Part shown: piece after piece, positions 21,415-32,956 of the stretch
Layout: each line of letters starts with the position of its first letter
Numbering within the stretch: the stretch's first letter is position 1
Source: Capniomyces stellatus
Taxonomy: Eukaryota; Kickxellomycota; Harpellomycetes; Harpellales; Legeriomycetaceae
Reading direction: 5' to 3'
Assembly: GCA_001661515.1 (NCBI GenBank)
Contig: LUVW01000004.1
Location: 10,062-66,688 of the forward strand
Length of the DNA: 56,627 bases
Notes under the pieces: model-generated
What the model saw: the letters and a program-made list of their open reading frames with translations, nothing else
Database searches by the model: none
What the model was told of the DNA's origin: nothing
Translations under genes and position numbers: made by a program

Positions 21415-23357
21415 TGGGGGGCTCGTTATGTTTTTTTTAGCTACAAATCAGCTTTGGCAAATCATAACATGGATATACCCTGTGCTTCTGTCATCTCATT
21501 TGACCAATCATGCATAACCTTGCTTCAAGCAGTATCTGTTAATCTCCACTATGAAGAGGGAGGAGGGTATGTAAATATCAGTTTTATAGCGGAAAAAACT
21601 GCCAAATCGACTTGGAAAAAGAAATGAAGAGGAAGGGGGAGAGATTGATACCCAAACTACTATTAGGTATCAGCTGGGCTTTTTTTCGGAGGAATACTTC
21701 AAACTGCACTACTTTTAGTAAAAACAAAGCTACGACTCACCAATAAATGGTTTGCCTCAACAAAACTGCTCTTACATACAACAAAGAGTTACAAAAAGGC
21801 ATAATGTCCATAAGATTTGGAATCATATGAGAAGTAAGATGCTGCTTGCGAGTTTTAGTTAGATTTAAATTGCGTATATTACATGGCGCATTATATATTC
21901 AGAGCAATTTTATGGTTAAATTGGTAGGCACCATCTATGACAAAGCATAACACCACTTCTATTCTCTGCTGATTAAAATTGGATGTTAAGTTAAAAGTGT
22001 AAATACCTGGGATTTATTGCCTTTATTTTACAGAGATATGTATCAAGCAAAAAAAATCAAATTTAGACTTTCCCAATACCATTTCTTAATTGGACACTCG
22101 TTTAAGCAAAAGATCACCTAATAACTTTAATAAAAAATATGTATATTTTAATTCAACGAATGTAAGAAATAAGCGCATTTTCAAACCATGCAAAGTTACG
22201 TAACCAAATTTTTTTACTTGCTTGTATTTGTTAATTGATACTAAAAACATCAGTAAAAACAACATATTAAAGATGATCATAAAAACCTAAATAAGTTTGC
22301 AATAATATAAAGCAAAGCCGTTGACAAAATTAAACAGAATGTATACCAGGCTCCAATGTTTCATGTTTACATCCCAACACAAGTACAAATACAAAGGCGT
22401 CCTACATCTCCAGTGTAGCTCATATTTCACGAGTATACATTTCAAAGTTGCACTATAATCAGCCGCTAGTGTAGCATCTGTATTACGTGGTCAATGCCAG
22501 GTTTATAACTCGTTCTGAAATTACATGTGTACCACAATGATTGTTGATATATTTGCATTGAATTGACCGTTCCAAGTAAGATGGCTGGTTTTCCTTTTAT
22601 GGTTTTTATCTGAGTAAAGCTTTCCATAATTGCGTGTTTCAGCTTGGTCAACCTTGAGCTAAAACGAAGGATCGCCTCTGAACCGACAATCTCTGAAAGA
22701 GGATGGCCCTTTGCTTTTAGTCAGCTAGTATATTGTGCTTCTTTTTAATAGTTTTTGCCTAGTATAAAGATACAAGTACGTTGGTGTTATAGCGCTTTAC
22801 ATTAATTCACCTGTACCTCAAGCATCAACCGTATTTGGTTCATCAAAGTACAAAATAGTAGTTAAGTTGCGTGTACTTTAGTATACAAAGTGATCGACTG
22901 TTTTGTATTGTTAGCTGTTAACCTAAATCTCGACTTGTAGATGCTCTGGGCTATCAACTATAAAGCTCTGCCTTTTGTTATCTTTGTAATCAATCTCGTT
23001 TTATACAAACCAGACTATTAGTGAATAAGCTTATTGAGACACTATATAAAATAAATTGCAGTCTATGCGTATCAAAATCAAGTTATTTATCCGAACAATT
23101 ACCCCTTGTTTTAAATTGAGTGTTATAAATTGCCAACTGTTAAATTGTCATACCACCAGCCAGCCAATAGCAATATTTATAATATTAAGTGTAGTTAAAT
23201 CAACTGTTTTTTTGCTTTTTTTTTTTGGTTTTTGTGATTAAGATCATTGCCAATAGTAAAGCAGACAAGAAAAGCGGTGCTAGTTTTTAGTAACTAACGA
23301 GTCCATTTGCACAGCTCAACAATGTGATATTTTTTTCAAGAAAAATAGACAACACAT

Positions 23358-23455
23358 AAACTACAAACTACAAACTACAAACTACAAACTACAAACTACA
23401 AACTACAAACTACAAACTACAAACTACAAACTACAAACTACAAACTACAAACTAC
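23358..23455. repeat. Heptamer array (AAACTAC)14
   Basis: Fourteen perfect head-to-tail copies of AAACTAC. The preceding bases (CACATAAACTAC) provide the first unit and it ends at AAAGC. It lies in intergenic DNA, and 7 is not a multiple of 3, so it could not be a neutral in-frame coding repeat. Confidence 0.97.
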
Positions 23456-25363
23456 AAAGCAAGCATTACTGTTTAATAAAATATAATATGAATGCAAGTT
23501 GGCAATTTCAGGAATTATAATATACCAACATTTGCTATTTAGGGATAGCATACACACTATATACAGAGCATGAATAATATTGAAACAAAAAACACACATT
23601 ACCGAATTAAGTTGTTTTGCTGGCGAGCTCTACTCGAAAAAGCCAACGGTGCTGTTAATTTGTTTAGAAAGTAAAACATCTGATTAAGGTGCAAGTGAAT
23701 GTAGAGTATACGTTTTACACAAAAACAAAGCTTACTAATCAATCATCCTTCAAGTGTTTTTTCTTCTTCATTTCATTTAAATATATTTGTATTTTGTCTA
23801 TAACTACAAGTAAACAGATTAACAGCACTATAAAACATTTTAATAAAAAAAACTATAGCTGGTTAAATAACAATATAAGCCAGTTAACAAGTATATCTAA
23901 CAAAGAGTTGAACAGGTGTATATACAACAGAATCTGCTCAAGAAGCAAATGTATACTACTGCTATTGGATATTCCAAAACAAAACACAAAGTAAAACAAA
24001 CAGAACCCGAGAGATCTTTTGACCATGCAGTTTTTAATTGTGGCTGCTACCTGATAAACAAGCCAAATGGAGCAATTCATGCGTCAATGGTTTATAGTTA
24101 TAACTCTAGATACATAATTTTTTCTTTTCTCTGCTAATGGCTTATCTTAGCTTGTTTTTGCTGATCCTAGACATTGTTTGGGAAAACAGCAGTTGATACA
24201 ACTAAGACTTTTTTTCTTTAAATCAGACCTTTAGGTCAATGGAGCTCTATTTTGTGGATAATTGATGGTTACAGCAGTGGCAAGTTGTATATCTTTTGTT
24301 TGCCAGCCTGGGTTTACCAATAACTTAACCAAAAGATATACTACCCAACCAAAATCAAAAGATGTATTTTTATCTACCGCTCTTACATTTATTTATTGTG
24401 ATTTATTGTGATTTATTTAATGGATTTTGTGTTTATTAGCCTACCTGGGTTTATTTGTTATTTTGTTACTTTCAATTTTATTGCAAGTTTATTCTTTTTT
24501 TATTACTAGGGTTTATTTGCTACTTCCAGCTACTATTTATATATTTAAAGCAGTATATCGCGTAATTATTGGTCAAAACCAATTGCGTTTATTTCTTTTC
24601 ATTTTTTTTTAATGATATTCTAGCTTTTTTTTTAATGCTAGGTTTAAGCCCAGACAAAGTTTTAGTCTCAATAGCATTTGTGCCCAAAACTCGAACATTT
24701 TGTTCGCCTTAATGTATATATAAATAATATTAAGGGATCCCGACTCAAATAAACAGCGTAGAAAAGCACGTCATTGGTGGCTCCTTTGTTAGTGCAAGTT
24801 GTATAGCGACCATAAACATAGCTAGTACCACTAGCTCTCAAGAAATAAAGTACCACACCAGATTATATTATTAGACGAAAGCAAGATGTAGAGTGTATCG
24901 TCTAGTTATCATAGTTAACTGCTTATAAATAGCACAATCCCCAAACAGACCAAGCGTATTTATTTTAATAAACAGCTTGTTCGCAAACAGTTTATGCAAA
25001 GTAACATCAAAATCGGCATCGAGATATATTTCTGAGTTTTAAACAGACTGGTTGTTTGAATTCTATAACCAATCAAAAATATGCACTGTTTGTTTGGCGA
25101 CCAAACTTTAGCGTTCAAAGTAAAGACTATATTGTAGACTTTATAACTCAAGTAACATGTTAGCTTTTTTGCTGTTAGTAAAAGTAGTAAGATGATTAAC
25201 TTTCTAAATTGATAACTATTGTAAGCTTATAATATTGCTAAAAAAGATTATTATGGTATTTGTATAAATAAAACACCTAGTTATCCGGAACTTGTAGCTA
25301 GTTAAGACTTACACGTTTCCAAACATAGTACCTATTAACTATAACAAAGGCCGGTTTCTGAAT

Positions 25364-26791
25364 ATGAAAAATATTACTTTATTAGCTTTAGCGACATCGC
25401 TTACAGTAAGCTCCCAACTTACAGTCATTACTGTTGAGCAAGATTGTTGTAGTGTTCCGCGGCAAACAATATTAATCACAATAAAGGGCAGTATTAACCC
25501 TACTTTGAGTACATCAATATCGATGAATGTTTTCCCTGAGATTTCAACAAAATATTCGCTTGTGACATCACCAAATATTCCACCCTTTGAGTCAGAAAAT
25601 GATCAGTCCACAACCTTAGCAAACTCAACACCGGTGACAACAAGGGTTTCAACACTAGCAACAACAAATGTCTCAAAACCAGCAACAACAGATGGTCCAA
25701 AACTAGCAACAACAGATGATCCAACACCAGCGACAACAGATGATTCAACACTGGTGACAACATCGTCGCAGTCACCAACAACATCAGCAGTTGAACCCAC
25801 CCAAACAGTATCCCTATCAAACGAATTTGACCCTATTTTTGTACCTAAACTCGAAGCAAGCTTGAAGTGTGCTGCCCTGGTATTTGGTGATATCAGACCC
25901 GCGTTAAAACAGTCAAGCGATGGGACAATAAACGGAAATTCCAATTTATTTGCCTCGAGTGTTCTTGCAGGGCAGAATGGTCTCAAGTGTGGTGCATACA
26001 GAATAGTGGAATTCTTTAGTGTTTTTATTGATGAGGTTGGTAAGAACAGGGGGACTTTCAATAACAAAATCACAACAGGAGGTGGCGAAATAAAGAAAAA
26101 CAATACAGCCTTTTCTAACAGAGTATTAAACACACTTGCTTCTATAAAAGGAAACGAAAAAACAGCGGCAAAATTTGCATCTGATGTTTTCAAAGGAATG
26201 AACGAAGATCCAAGAGGAGTGCAAAAAATGTCAAAGTTTTTATCCATCTCACTTAATCAAGTGCAAGTAACCTCAAGGCCCACGCTGGAAAAGCTGAAAC
26301 AAGTCACTGACGCCATTAACTCATTCGAACTAATGATCAGTAGCATATATGGGTTAAATGGTAGAATCATTCCTACAAATAGAAACGAGTCGTTCAGTGA
26401 TCTTGTCTATGGAGCCTTGAGCGGAGATAAAGCAATGCTTTACAGTATGGTTGATGTTATAGTGTATTTGGCAAACAAGGACAACATGAGATTTGAGCAG
26501 GACCTAGAAAAACTGTTGACAATAGCAAGCAGCAAGAACTACTATATTTTAGTAGGGATATACGACCCTTACATGCTGACCATAGGATTCACCGATTCAA
26601 TTATGAAACATCTTCTTTCTCTCCATAGCTACTTTGCTGAAAACAGATCAGAAGTCGAAGCTTCGATAAAGTCATACTCTGATTCCTTGAATCTGGGGGA
26701 TATTAACATCGTAGATTCGATCCTTAGATTAGTACCTCTGTTATTTGTTGCGATGATTATATTCTTGCTCCCTATATGCTGCTGTTGTTAG
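25364..26791 (+). CDS. Thr-rich surface protein with C-terminal hydrophobic anchor
   Basis: 475 residues in one frame, ATG at 25364. Signal peptide at 1-17, then a short domain with adjacent Cys residues (DCCSV). A Thr/Ser/Pro-rich stalk (about 75-145) carries imperfect repeats around ATTDD and LATT. A folded-looking, mostly helical domain follows (about 150-445), with two Cys near 170 and 210. The end is a hydrophobic segment (about 450-470) finishing in four consecutive Cys. The plan is that of a cell-surface adhesin or wall glycoprotein held by a C-terminal membrane helix or GPI signal. The terminal Cys cluster could be palmitoylated if the helix is kept. I do not recognise the domain. Membrane anchoring is inferred from hydrophobicity. 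Confidence 0.8.
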   Translation: MKNITLLALATSLTVSSQLTVITVEQDCCSVPRQTILITIKGSINPTLSTSISMNVFPEISTKYSLVTSPNIPPFESENDQSTTLANSTPVTTRVSTLATTNVSKPATTDGPKLATTDDPTPATTDDSTLVTTSSQSPTTSAVEPTQTVSLSNEFDPIFVPKLEASLKCAALVFGDIRPALKQSSDGTINGNSNLFASSVLAGQNGLKCGAYRIVEFFSVFIDEVGKNRGTFNNKITTGGGEIKKNNTAFSNRVLNTLASIKGNEKTAAKFASDVFKGMNEDPRGVQKMSKFLSISLNQVQVTSRPTLEKLKQVTDAINSFELMISSIYGLNGRIIPTNRNESFSDLVYGALSGDKAMLYSMVDVIVYLANKDNMRFEQDLEKLLTIASSKNYYILVGIYDPYMLTIGFTDSIMKHLLSLHSYFAENRSEVEASIKSYSDSLNLGDINIVDSILRLVPLLFVAMIIFLLPICCCC

Positions 26792-27383
26792 TTTTAACCT
26801 TTGGCATTTTATGCAGGTTATATATGTACTAAATCAGCAGTTATAAATACCATGCATAAGCGCAGCTAGACTCACAGGTACAGTTTTCAATCGGATATGA
26901 TTCCTTTCGACAAGACCGTTTCAATTTGGGCTTGGAAGAGACTCATTTCTGCTATTTTGCTTTTATAAAGATTTACATATGTTATCAGATTCATAGAGAG
27001 TTTATTTTACTTTTGTTTTATAATATGCCTTTATTTTGTACTTGACATTTTTTTAAATAATAATTTTTAATGCAAAAAAACAAAACTAGTTATGCTTTTG
27101 AAAAGTAAAAAAAGGAGTTATACTATAGAGCTCACGAATATATATCTATATTTGAAATTGTGTTAATATACTATATATATATTATCCATAAAAGCGTTAT
27201 TTTGAGTTGAAAAGCGCAACTATAAACTGAGCGCTGTTGCCAATAAATCGCACAAATAAAAAATAAATAGACTGAGCGTTGGAATAAAACAGGTCGAGTT
27301 TATGCGGAATAAAGTAAAAAAAAATACATGTCAGTTTGGATCTTCGATATGCTGGCCCAATATAATCATCTTGTACTTCTGTA
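26792..27383. other. Convergent intergenic region
   Basis: 3' flanks of the Thr-rich surface gene and the receptor-like gene. AT-rich with TATATATA strings around 27140-27185. Nothing else seen. Confidence 0.55.
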
Positions 27384-28355
27384 CTAAATCTTCAAGTCAT
27401 ATTTCTCGGACACAAAACTTGCTGTTGAGCTTGGTATATACTTTGCCTTCTTGGGAGAAAATATTTTGCTGAAGTTGGGGTTTAGAGCAAACACTGCCAT
27501 GTTGATTATCCCTTGTAGAGCAGGGAGCACAACGGAAAGATAGATATACACATCTTTGGGCGGTACAAAGCAGTAAACAATTACGAATGTTTGGGTAACG
27601 ACAGGAACTATAGGATATAGAGTCAGCCATCTGATAGTTCTTTTGTTATTTTTTACTCTTTCGGGTAGTACAAATACTGAGTTTGATATTTCCAAATCTG
27701 GGCTAAACACCTTCATTTTCCTTGCCAGTGGAGATAGATAAAGACAAACTTGAGATGAGGCAACAATGCAATAAAAAACCCCAGCGATTATCATTCCATA
27801 GAAACAAATCCAGTTAACCAGCCATGCCTGCCATTCTATCGGCGTATACAAAAGAAACTGTCTTAGTTCCACACTATATGCTGCCTTTTCATAAACAAAA
27901 AACACCGGGCTTGTGATTATCAGCGAAAATGCTATTGCTGCGTACTCGTGCCACCAGTTTTTACTGTTGCTGTATGTGTCCATTTTTTTAACAATAGACT
28001 GGAGACAAATCGCTATTACATCTGACAGTGCTATTGAGCTAATCACCGATGCTTGGATGAGCCAAACCAGCAGTTTGATGGTGTTTGTGCTGAAGCCTGA
28101 CACGTTAGGCGACAGATACAAAAACATCATGATGATGTTATATATTGAATCGAACAAAGCTATCCAGCCTGATAGCCTAAATGTGATATTTGATCCTATA
28201 CTGCCGAATTTCAATCTCCCATACAATGTACACCCCATGATTACTGTACAGCAAATTAACGAAACACTGTGCAACATAATCAATAGATTTGTGATTGAGT
28301 TCAGTGGGCTATCAAATCCCAGTGCTTCTAAATCGCCGTTTGAATCTTCGCTCAT
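27384..28355 (-). CDS. Seven-transmembrane receptor-like protein (cAR/Git3 type)
   Basis: 323 residues, single frame, ATG at 28355. Seven hydrophobic segments are visible at roughly 20-45, 59-82, 90-120, 135-156, 178-205, 243-266 and 270-295. A basic third intracellular loop (about 210-240, VKNNKRTIRW) precedes TM6. TM7 carries LQGIINMAVFALNP, resembling the LQG-N-VF/Y pattern of Dictyostelium cAMP-receptor-like and fungal Git3/GprK-type GPCRs. The C-terminal tail is short, with Lys and a Ser cluster. It would act in the plasma membrane, sensing a nutrient or chemical signal through a heterotrimeric G protein. Ligand and coupling are unknown. Other 7-TM families are possible. Confidence 0.75.
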   Translation of the reverse strand: MSEDSNGDLEALGFDSPLNSITNLLIMLHSVSLICCTVIMGCTLYGRLKFGSIGSNITFRLSGWIALFDSIYNIIMMFLYLSPNVSGFSTNTIKLLVWLIQASVISSIALSDVIAICLQSIVKKMDTYSNSKNWWHEYAAIAFSLIITSPVFFVYEKAAYSVELRQFLLYTPIEWQAWLVNWICFYGMIIAGVFYCIVASSQVCLYLSPLARKMKVFSPDLEISNSVFVLPERVKNNKRTIRWLTLYPIVPVVTQTFVIVYCFVPPKDVYIYLSVVLPALQGIINMAVFALNPNFSKIFSPKKAKYIPSSTASFVSEKYDLKI

Positions 28356-30209
28356 TTTTAATAGTATACAGGTGCCAAGCTTGTTATAAAGTCGTGTTGT
28401 TATTGCAAAGGTGTTAATAACAGTGTGTTATCCAAGCACGCTTTACAAATTGGTTATCTATAGTCAAAATACTATTGAGAGGTTATTTTTTAGTAATGGC
28501 TATTGACTGTTGACTGTTGACTGTTGACTATTGACTATTGACTATTGACTATTGACTATTGACTATTGACTATTGACTATTGATTATTGACTATTGACTA
28601 TTGACTATATATATATTTGATTAATTTTTTTTAAAAAATATAAAGTCTTCGGCAGAGTAGCTTTATGTTTTATACCATTGATAAGGTATCCCGCTCTCTG
28701 TTGTTATTTAAACATGCTTGCCAAAGCCTCATAATCATCAAAAGTACAATTCTTTTTGTTTTAGATGTACAAAGGCATCAGGTTTAGCTAAGCTGGATTC
28801 AGCTTGCATAAAAAAATCCATTGGTCCCTCTTTTTTACTCTCAAGAATACCAAATAGGCCAACAAACTTTGTTGAACTATACTCAAACAAAAGCTAATTA
28901 ATGATATAAATATATAGTTATAATAACTGAAGCTTGTTAGATTTGCTATAGTAACTTTAGCTAAATTCAACACAATCAATGTACAGGAACAGTCTGGTCG
29001 TTTTTAGAAAGGTATTTAGAGATGATTGTAACTATGAACAGCATTGGCTCAGTAACTTTATAAAAAAAGATGGGCCGCTTGTGTAACATTTTAGTGCTAT
29101 TATCAAGTCAATAATGGCTGCCCTTTTTAATCCCAGCTTAATTTACCCAAATAGGTATAATTAGGTTTTAGAGAGAGTAATTTATATGCAATCATTTAAA
29201 CGCGGCCTCTTTGTCACAATGACCTTAGAAAAATATATGTATTTTTTATTACAGACAGCCTTTTGTCTCACTACCTCCAGTTATATTAGCACAACTTTAA
29301 ACACACCCATTATATATCTCTTTATAATCAAGTGGGATACAAGCCGTATAACACAAACGACTTTATATAATTTGTTATACAAGTTGGTGATTATTCAGAC
29401 AGCTTAATATTCATTCAGACATTCTAGCAGCTACTCGGTCAGCCTAGACAGTAAATGTTGCAGAAGTGTGTCAAGTAAGAATATTCTTAAAAAGTAAACA
29501 ACTATATTCGAAATACAAGGCTAAAATTTTTAATAAGGAAGTAACGGCTTACACAAAATAAGACCTTCTCAACTAAATTCAATATATATTTATATATACA
29601 ATGTTTGGAATCAACTTGACCCTTTGAGATATATGTGTACCGACGCTTGTTGGTATTTATTTCTTTGGAATAGCGTATATTGCCAATTCTATGCCCATTG
29701 AGTTTTATATGTTATAAATAAACAGAACTTGCACAAGAGCCCACACAAAACAGATACCATAACACAAAGCCCAAATAACATATCCATAATACATACAGAA
29801 AACAGCTTGGTGTTTTGAGGTTGTGGCTAGGGTTAGGCAGAGCTCAGGAATCGTTATGCTTTTAAGTCGCTATGTTTTGGCATATATTTTTACATCGTAG
29901 ATTGTTGCCGCAAACAGCAGTGTCTGTACCGCTAGTTACCATAACATGAGCTTTGATGAATGGAATGTTGCAAAAAAAAAAATTAAAAATATAAGAATAT
30001 AATTTTAAAAGTATTTTACAGTTGTAACGAAAAAAAAAAGTGCTAAGGGTATTAATAGTTAACAGAAAATAACCAATACAAAAATAAATGGATTGCGATA
30101 GTTTGGGCTCAGTAATCATCTAAGGCCGGAGTGGGCGTAGGCTTGGGTATGAGGATGTATTATTGTATCTTTTACTGTTGGGGTATTTTAAAAGTATGTG
30201 GAATTGGTA
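28356..30209. other. Intergenic region with heptamer array
   Basis: Spacer between the receptor start and the channel stop. Apart from the heptamer array at 28503-28607 it is ordinary AT-rich DNA. The frames at 28788-28979, 29186-29407 and 29862-30119 are not convincing. Confidence 0.6.
28503..28607. repeat. Heptamer array (TTGACTA/TTGACTG)15
   Basis: Fifteen consecutive seven-base units: three TTGACTG, then TTGACTA copies with one TTGATTA variant, ending in TATATA. It lies about 150 bases upstream of the 7-TM gene start. Confidence 0.97.
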
Positions 30210-32956
30210 TTATTGCTCTCCAGCATTTCTAAAATCCAAGTCCAAACCAGAGTGGTCTATTGATCTATCAATCGAAAGCCTGTGCTCAATCGAGATATTA
30301 TCAGTTTCCTCGTTGTTTTTTTCAAAATCAAATGTAACTTTGGCCATTTTACTTGAACCAGGATCGGCGTGAACATTTGATCTGATGTGCTGCAATGACT
30401 CAGGGTCGTGATTAATGGGATTTTTATTGTCTTCAGACAGTCTTCGGTAAAAATCATCATTGCTTATACGACTGGTCATTATTGCGTTCTCATTATCGCC
30501 TATTGTGTCGTAGCTTTCAGGTTTTATCCATTTAGAAAGGTGGGTTTGTAGAATGTCGGTAGCAGATGCAATCAATGCACCAAGACTAGAAATGGATATC
30601 AGTGCTGTCAAGCAAAAGTAAAAAATGCTGTTTTTTGTCGTCACGACTATGTTCCCATAACCTATTAATAATTGCATATACAAAAAAAAACGATTGGTGT
30701 TATTTGATTAATGAAACGATTGTGGGCATATAGTTATGTTTTTGAATTTATGATTTTTTGATATTGACTGGCGCGCTTTTCTAAGTCTGCTTTGGCTTGT
30801 TTAGCCCGAGTTAAGTATGGCGTCAGCTAACTGGTATGCAAGCATATAAGTACTTACCAATACTCGTGAAAGCAATAAAGTAAAACCAAAAATAGTCAAA
30901 GTATGGGTTCAGCTCGTTTTCAAGCTTGTAATAGATAACACTGGAAATCAACCAAAATCCTACAGTAAACCCGATTACGCTACCAAATAGTTTTGAGGTA
31001 ACCCGCGGCGACGCTTTTAGATTCTCTATTTCTCTATCCAACTCGTCTTGATCTAGAAGCAAAAAAGAGTTTGACCTTTGCAATCGAGGGTGGGAGTCGT
31101 TGGCATTCGGAGCTGACCGTGATTTTTTAAATAGATTCCCAAGTCCCACCCTTTCAATAAAATATCCTAGCCCGCAGTATTTTTTAAGCCTATCGATTCG
31201 CTTCAGCTCTGCTCTTTGTTCTCGACTTAATGTACGAAGGTTATACCGTTTTTTTATCAGGCTCTCGATATGTCTATTACGTGCCTTGTGTATGTAGTAA
31301 AGCGCAAGACTTGCCGAGTTGACAAGATAGTTTCCGATCACCAACAACGCTATAGCTGTCCATACCATAAATATAGCCTTTGATAGCGTTGTAGTGGGGT
31401 AGTAATCACCAAATCCGATTGTTGTGGCAGTAACTATATAAATAATATCATAGTTTTAGTATAAGATTGAGACAAACTCTTGTGTTGGTTTAGTGTATGC
31501 ACAAAGTCATTAGATGTGGAATTATATATACATCTATGGTCTTTGTATTACCAAAGCAAAAGTAGACACCAATGTAAAGAGGTTGTCGTTCCAGTATTAG
31601 AAACAACAGGCTACCAATCATAACCCATATATAAAGCATCATAATACTTATTTGCCAAAGCTTGTGCCTATACGGGACGCCGCTGCCTAGAAAAAAAAAA
31701 GAAAATAAAGATGAAGTATGGTATAGTAAGATATAGTAATAAAGAGTAAGATGGGGTAAGGAGTAAGATGGAGTAAGGCAATGTAAAACAATATACTCGG
31801 CTATCCGGTAGTATTAGCTGATCTGCTATATTTGAAGTAACCTTGCAAGTTAAAGATAAATCGGTATGTGTGTAAAGTAAATTGAATTACCGCTTTTTTT
31901 GAATTTGGGCGTTTTAAAGTAGTCTATCGTTAGCAATGTGGCGATAGTAAAAGATATCAAAAAGTTTATTAGCGACTCGATAACCATAACTCTCCGGTTA
32001 CTGTTTATACCACTGTTTTTACTTTTTGAAAAGTATACTATGACAGCGACAATACCAAATATCCCTATATTTATAACACAAGTCGAGTGTAGTATGGATT
32101 CGCAAACATGGATATATTTATGTAGTTGGTGTTATTATGTAGATGTTGTTATTGTTACTACCTTCAGCAAGGTTCACAACAACTACTACCAGAGTCGTAA
32201 GTATTATGTTAAAGTTCAGTATTCTAAGAGAGTAACTCAGCAATGAAAGCAATAACAAAATAAACAGCACTATTCGTAGCGGCAGGCTTTCTATATTATT
32301 AGTGCAAACAAGTTTGACAGGTACGGGTTGGTTACTTTCATTCAGTTACTTGGTGTATATCAAGTTTAAAGCCAATCCGTAGTGTACTTCAAGGCCAAGT
32401 GGTAGTGCACTTTAAAGCATAAAAAAATTCTTTGCCACATACCTACAAAAACAACTAATTGTAAAGGGCAAAAAAAAAAAAGTGAAATAAAACAAACTGA
32501 GATTAGTAAAGCATCGGTTACGGTATGGCAATAGCCTTTAAGCGTTTATAATGGGAATGTATGGCAAAACTTACATCCTTTGCCGTCACTATCTTCGGTT
32601 ATGTCGGTGCTAAACAGCATGATGGTTAAAAGCACATTCAGTGGGATAAGGCAACCGGCTATAATAACAATCCATCGTTTTCGGTTATCCTCATCTATAC
32701 CCTGTTCGCTTTGTTCGAGCTGTATACTTCCCTCCTCTTCAGTGCTCAATGAATTGCTGTGACCATTGTGGTTTTCAAGGTTGCTAAAGCTGTTGGAGCT
32801 ATCATTTATAACCATTTCTGGTGTTGGTTGGCGGGTTTCATTTTTATACTCAACTTTTTCACCTTTGGGTTTATTCTCCAAAACTCGGGTTTTGGTGGTG
32901 CCCGGCTGTGGAGATAAAATAGAACTATCCCGAGCCTCCAAATCATCAAACCCCAT
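30210..32956 (-). CDS. TOK1-type outward-rectifier K+ channel (8 TM, two pores)
   Basis: Five exons: 32575-32956, 31891-32064, 31552-31686, 30858-31433 and 30210-30661. All four introns are phase 1. The product is 572 residues. A hydrophilic cytosolic N-terminus (about 1-92) precedes TM1. TM2-TM5 are spread over exons 1-3. Pore 1 is assembled across the exon 3/4 junction (ATTIGFGD), then TM6, a basic linker of about 120 residues, TM7, pore 2 (TSIGYGN, assembled across the exon 4/5 junction) and TM8, with a C-terminal tail of about 110 residues. An 8-TM, two-P-loop layout is specific to the fungal TOK family, which passes outward K+ current at the plasma membrane and sets membrane potential. 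The first intron (about 510 bases) is the longest, and its acceptor is the weakest part of the model. Confidence 0.9.

Larger units (their letters stand above)
19882..25363. other. Long gene-poor region
   Basis: About 5.5 kb without a convincing gene. 19940-20640 is strongly pyrimidine-rich on the plus strand and lies just upstream of the MurQ-like gene. A four-copy imperfect GAATGG repeat lies at 21367-21414, and a heptamer array at 23358-23455. Frames of 60-101 codons (such as 21409-21627 and 23689-23994) show no family features, and several lack an ATG. No RNA gene recognised. Confidence 0.6.

Noticed and set aside
21409..21627. 72-codon ATG frame after the GAATGG repeat
   Set aside because: The ATG falls in the repeat itself and the product has no recognisable motif.
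23358..23455. Heptamer array as a telomere-like or CRISPR-like repeat
   Set aside because: AAACTAC lacks the G-rich strand of telomere repeats, it is interstitial, and there are no spacers between units.
27913..28389. 158-codon plus-strand frame opposite the 7-TM gene
   Set aside because: It lies entirely antisense to a gene with clear membrane topology and has no recognisable feature.
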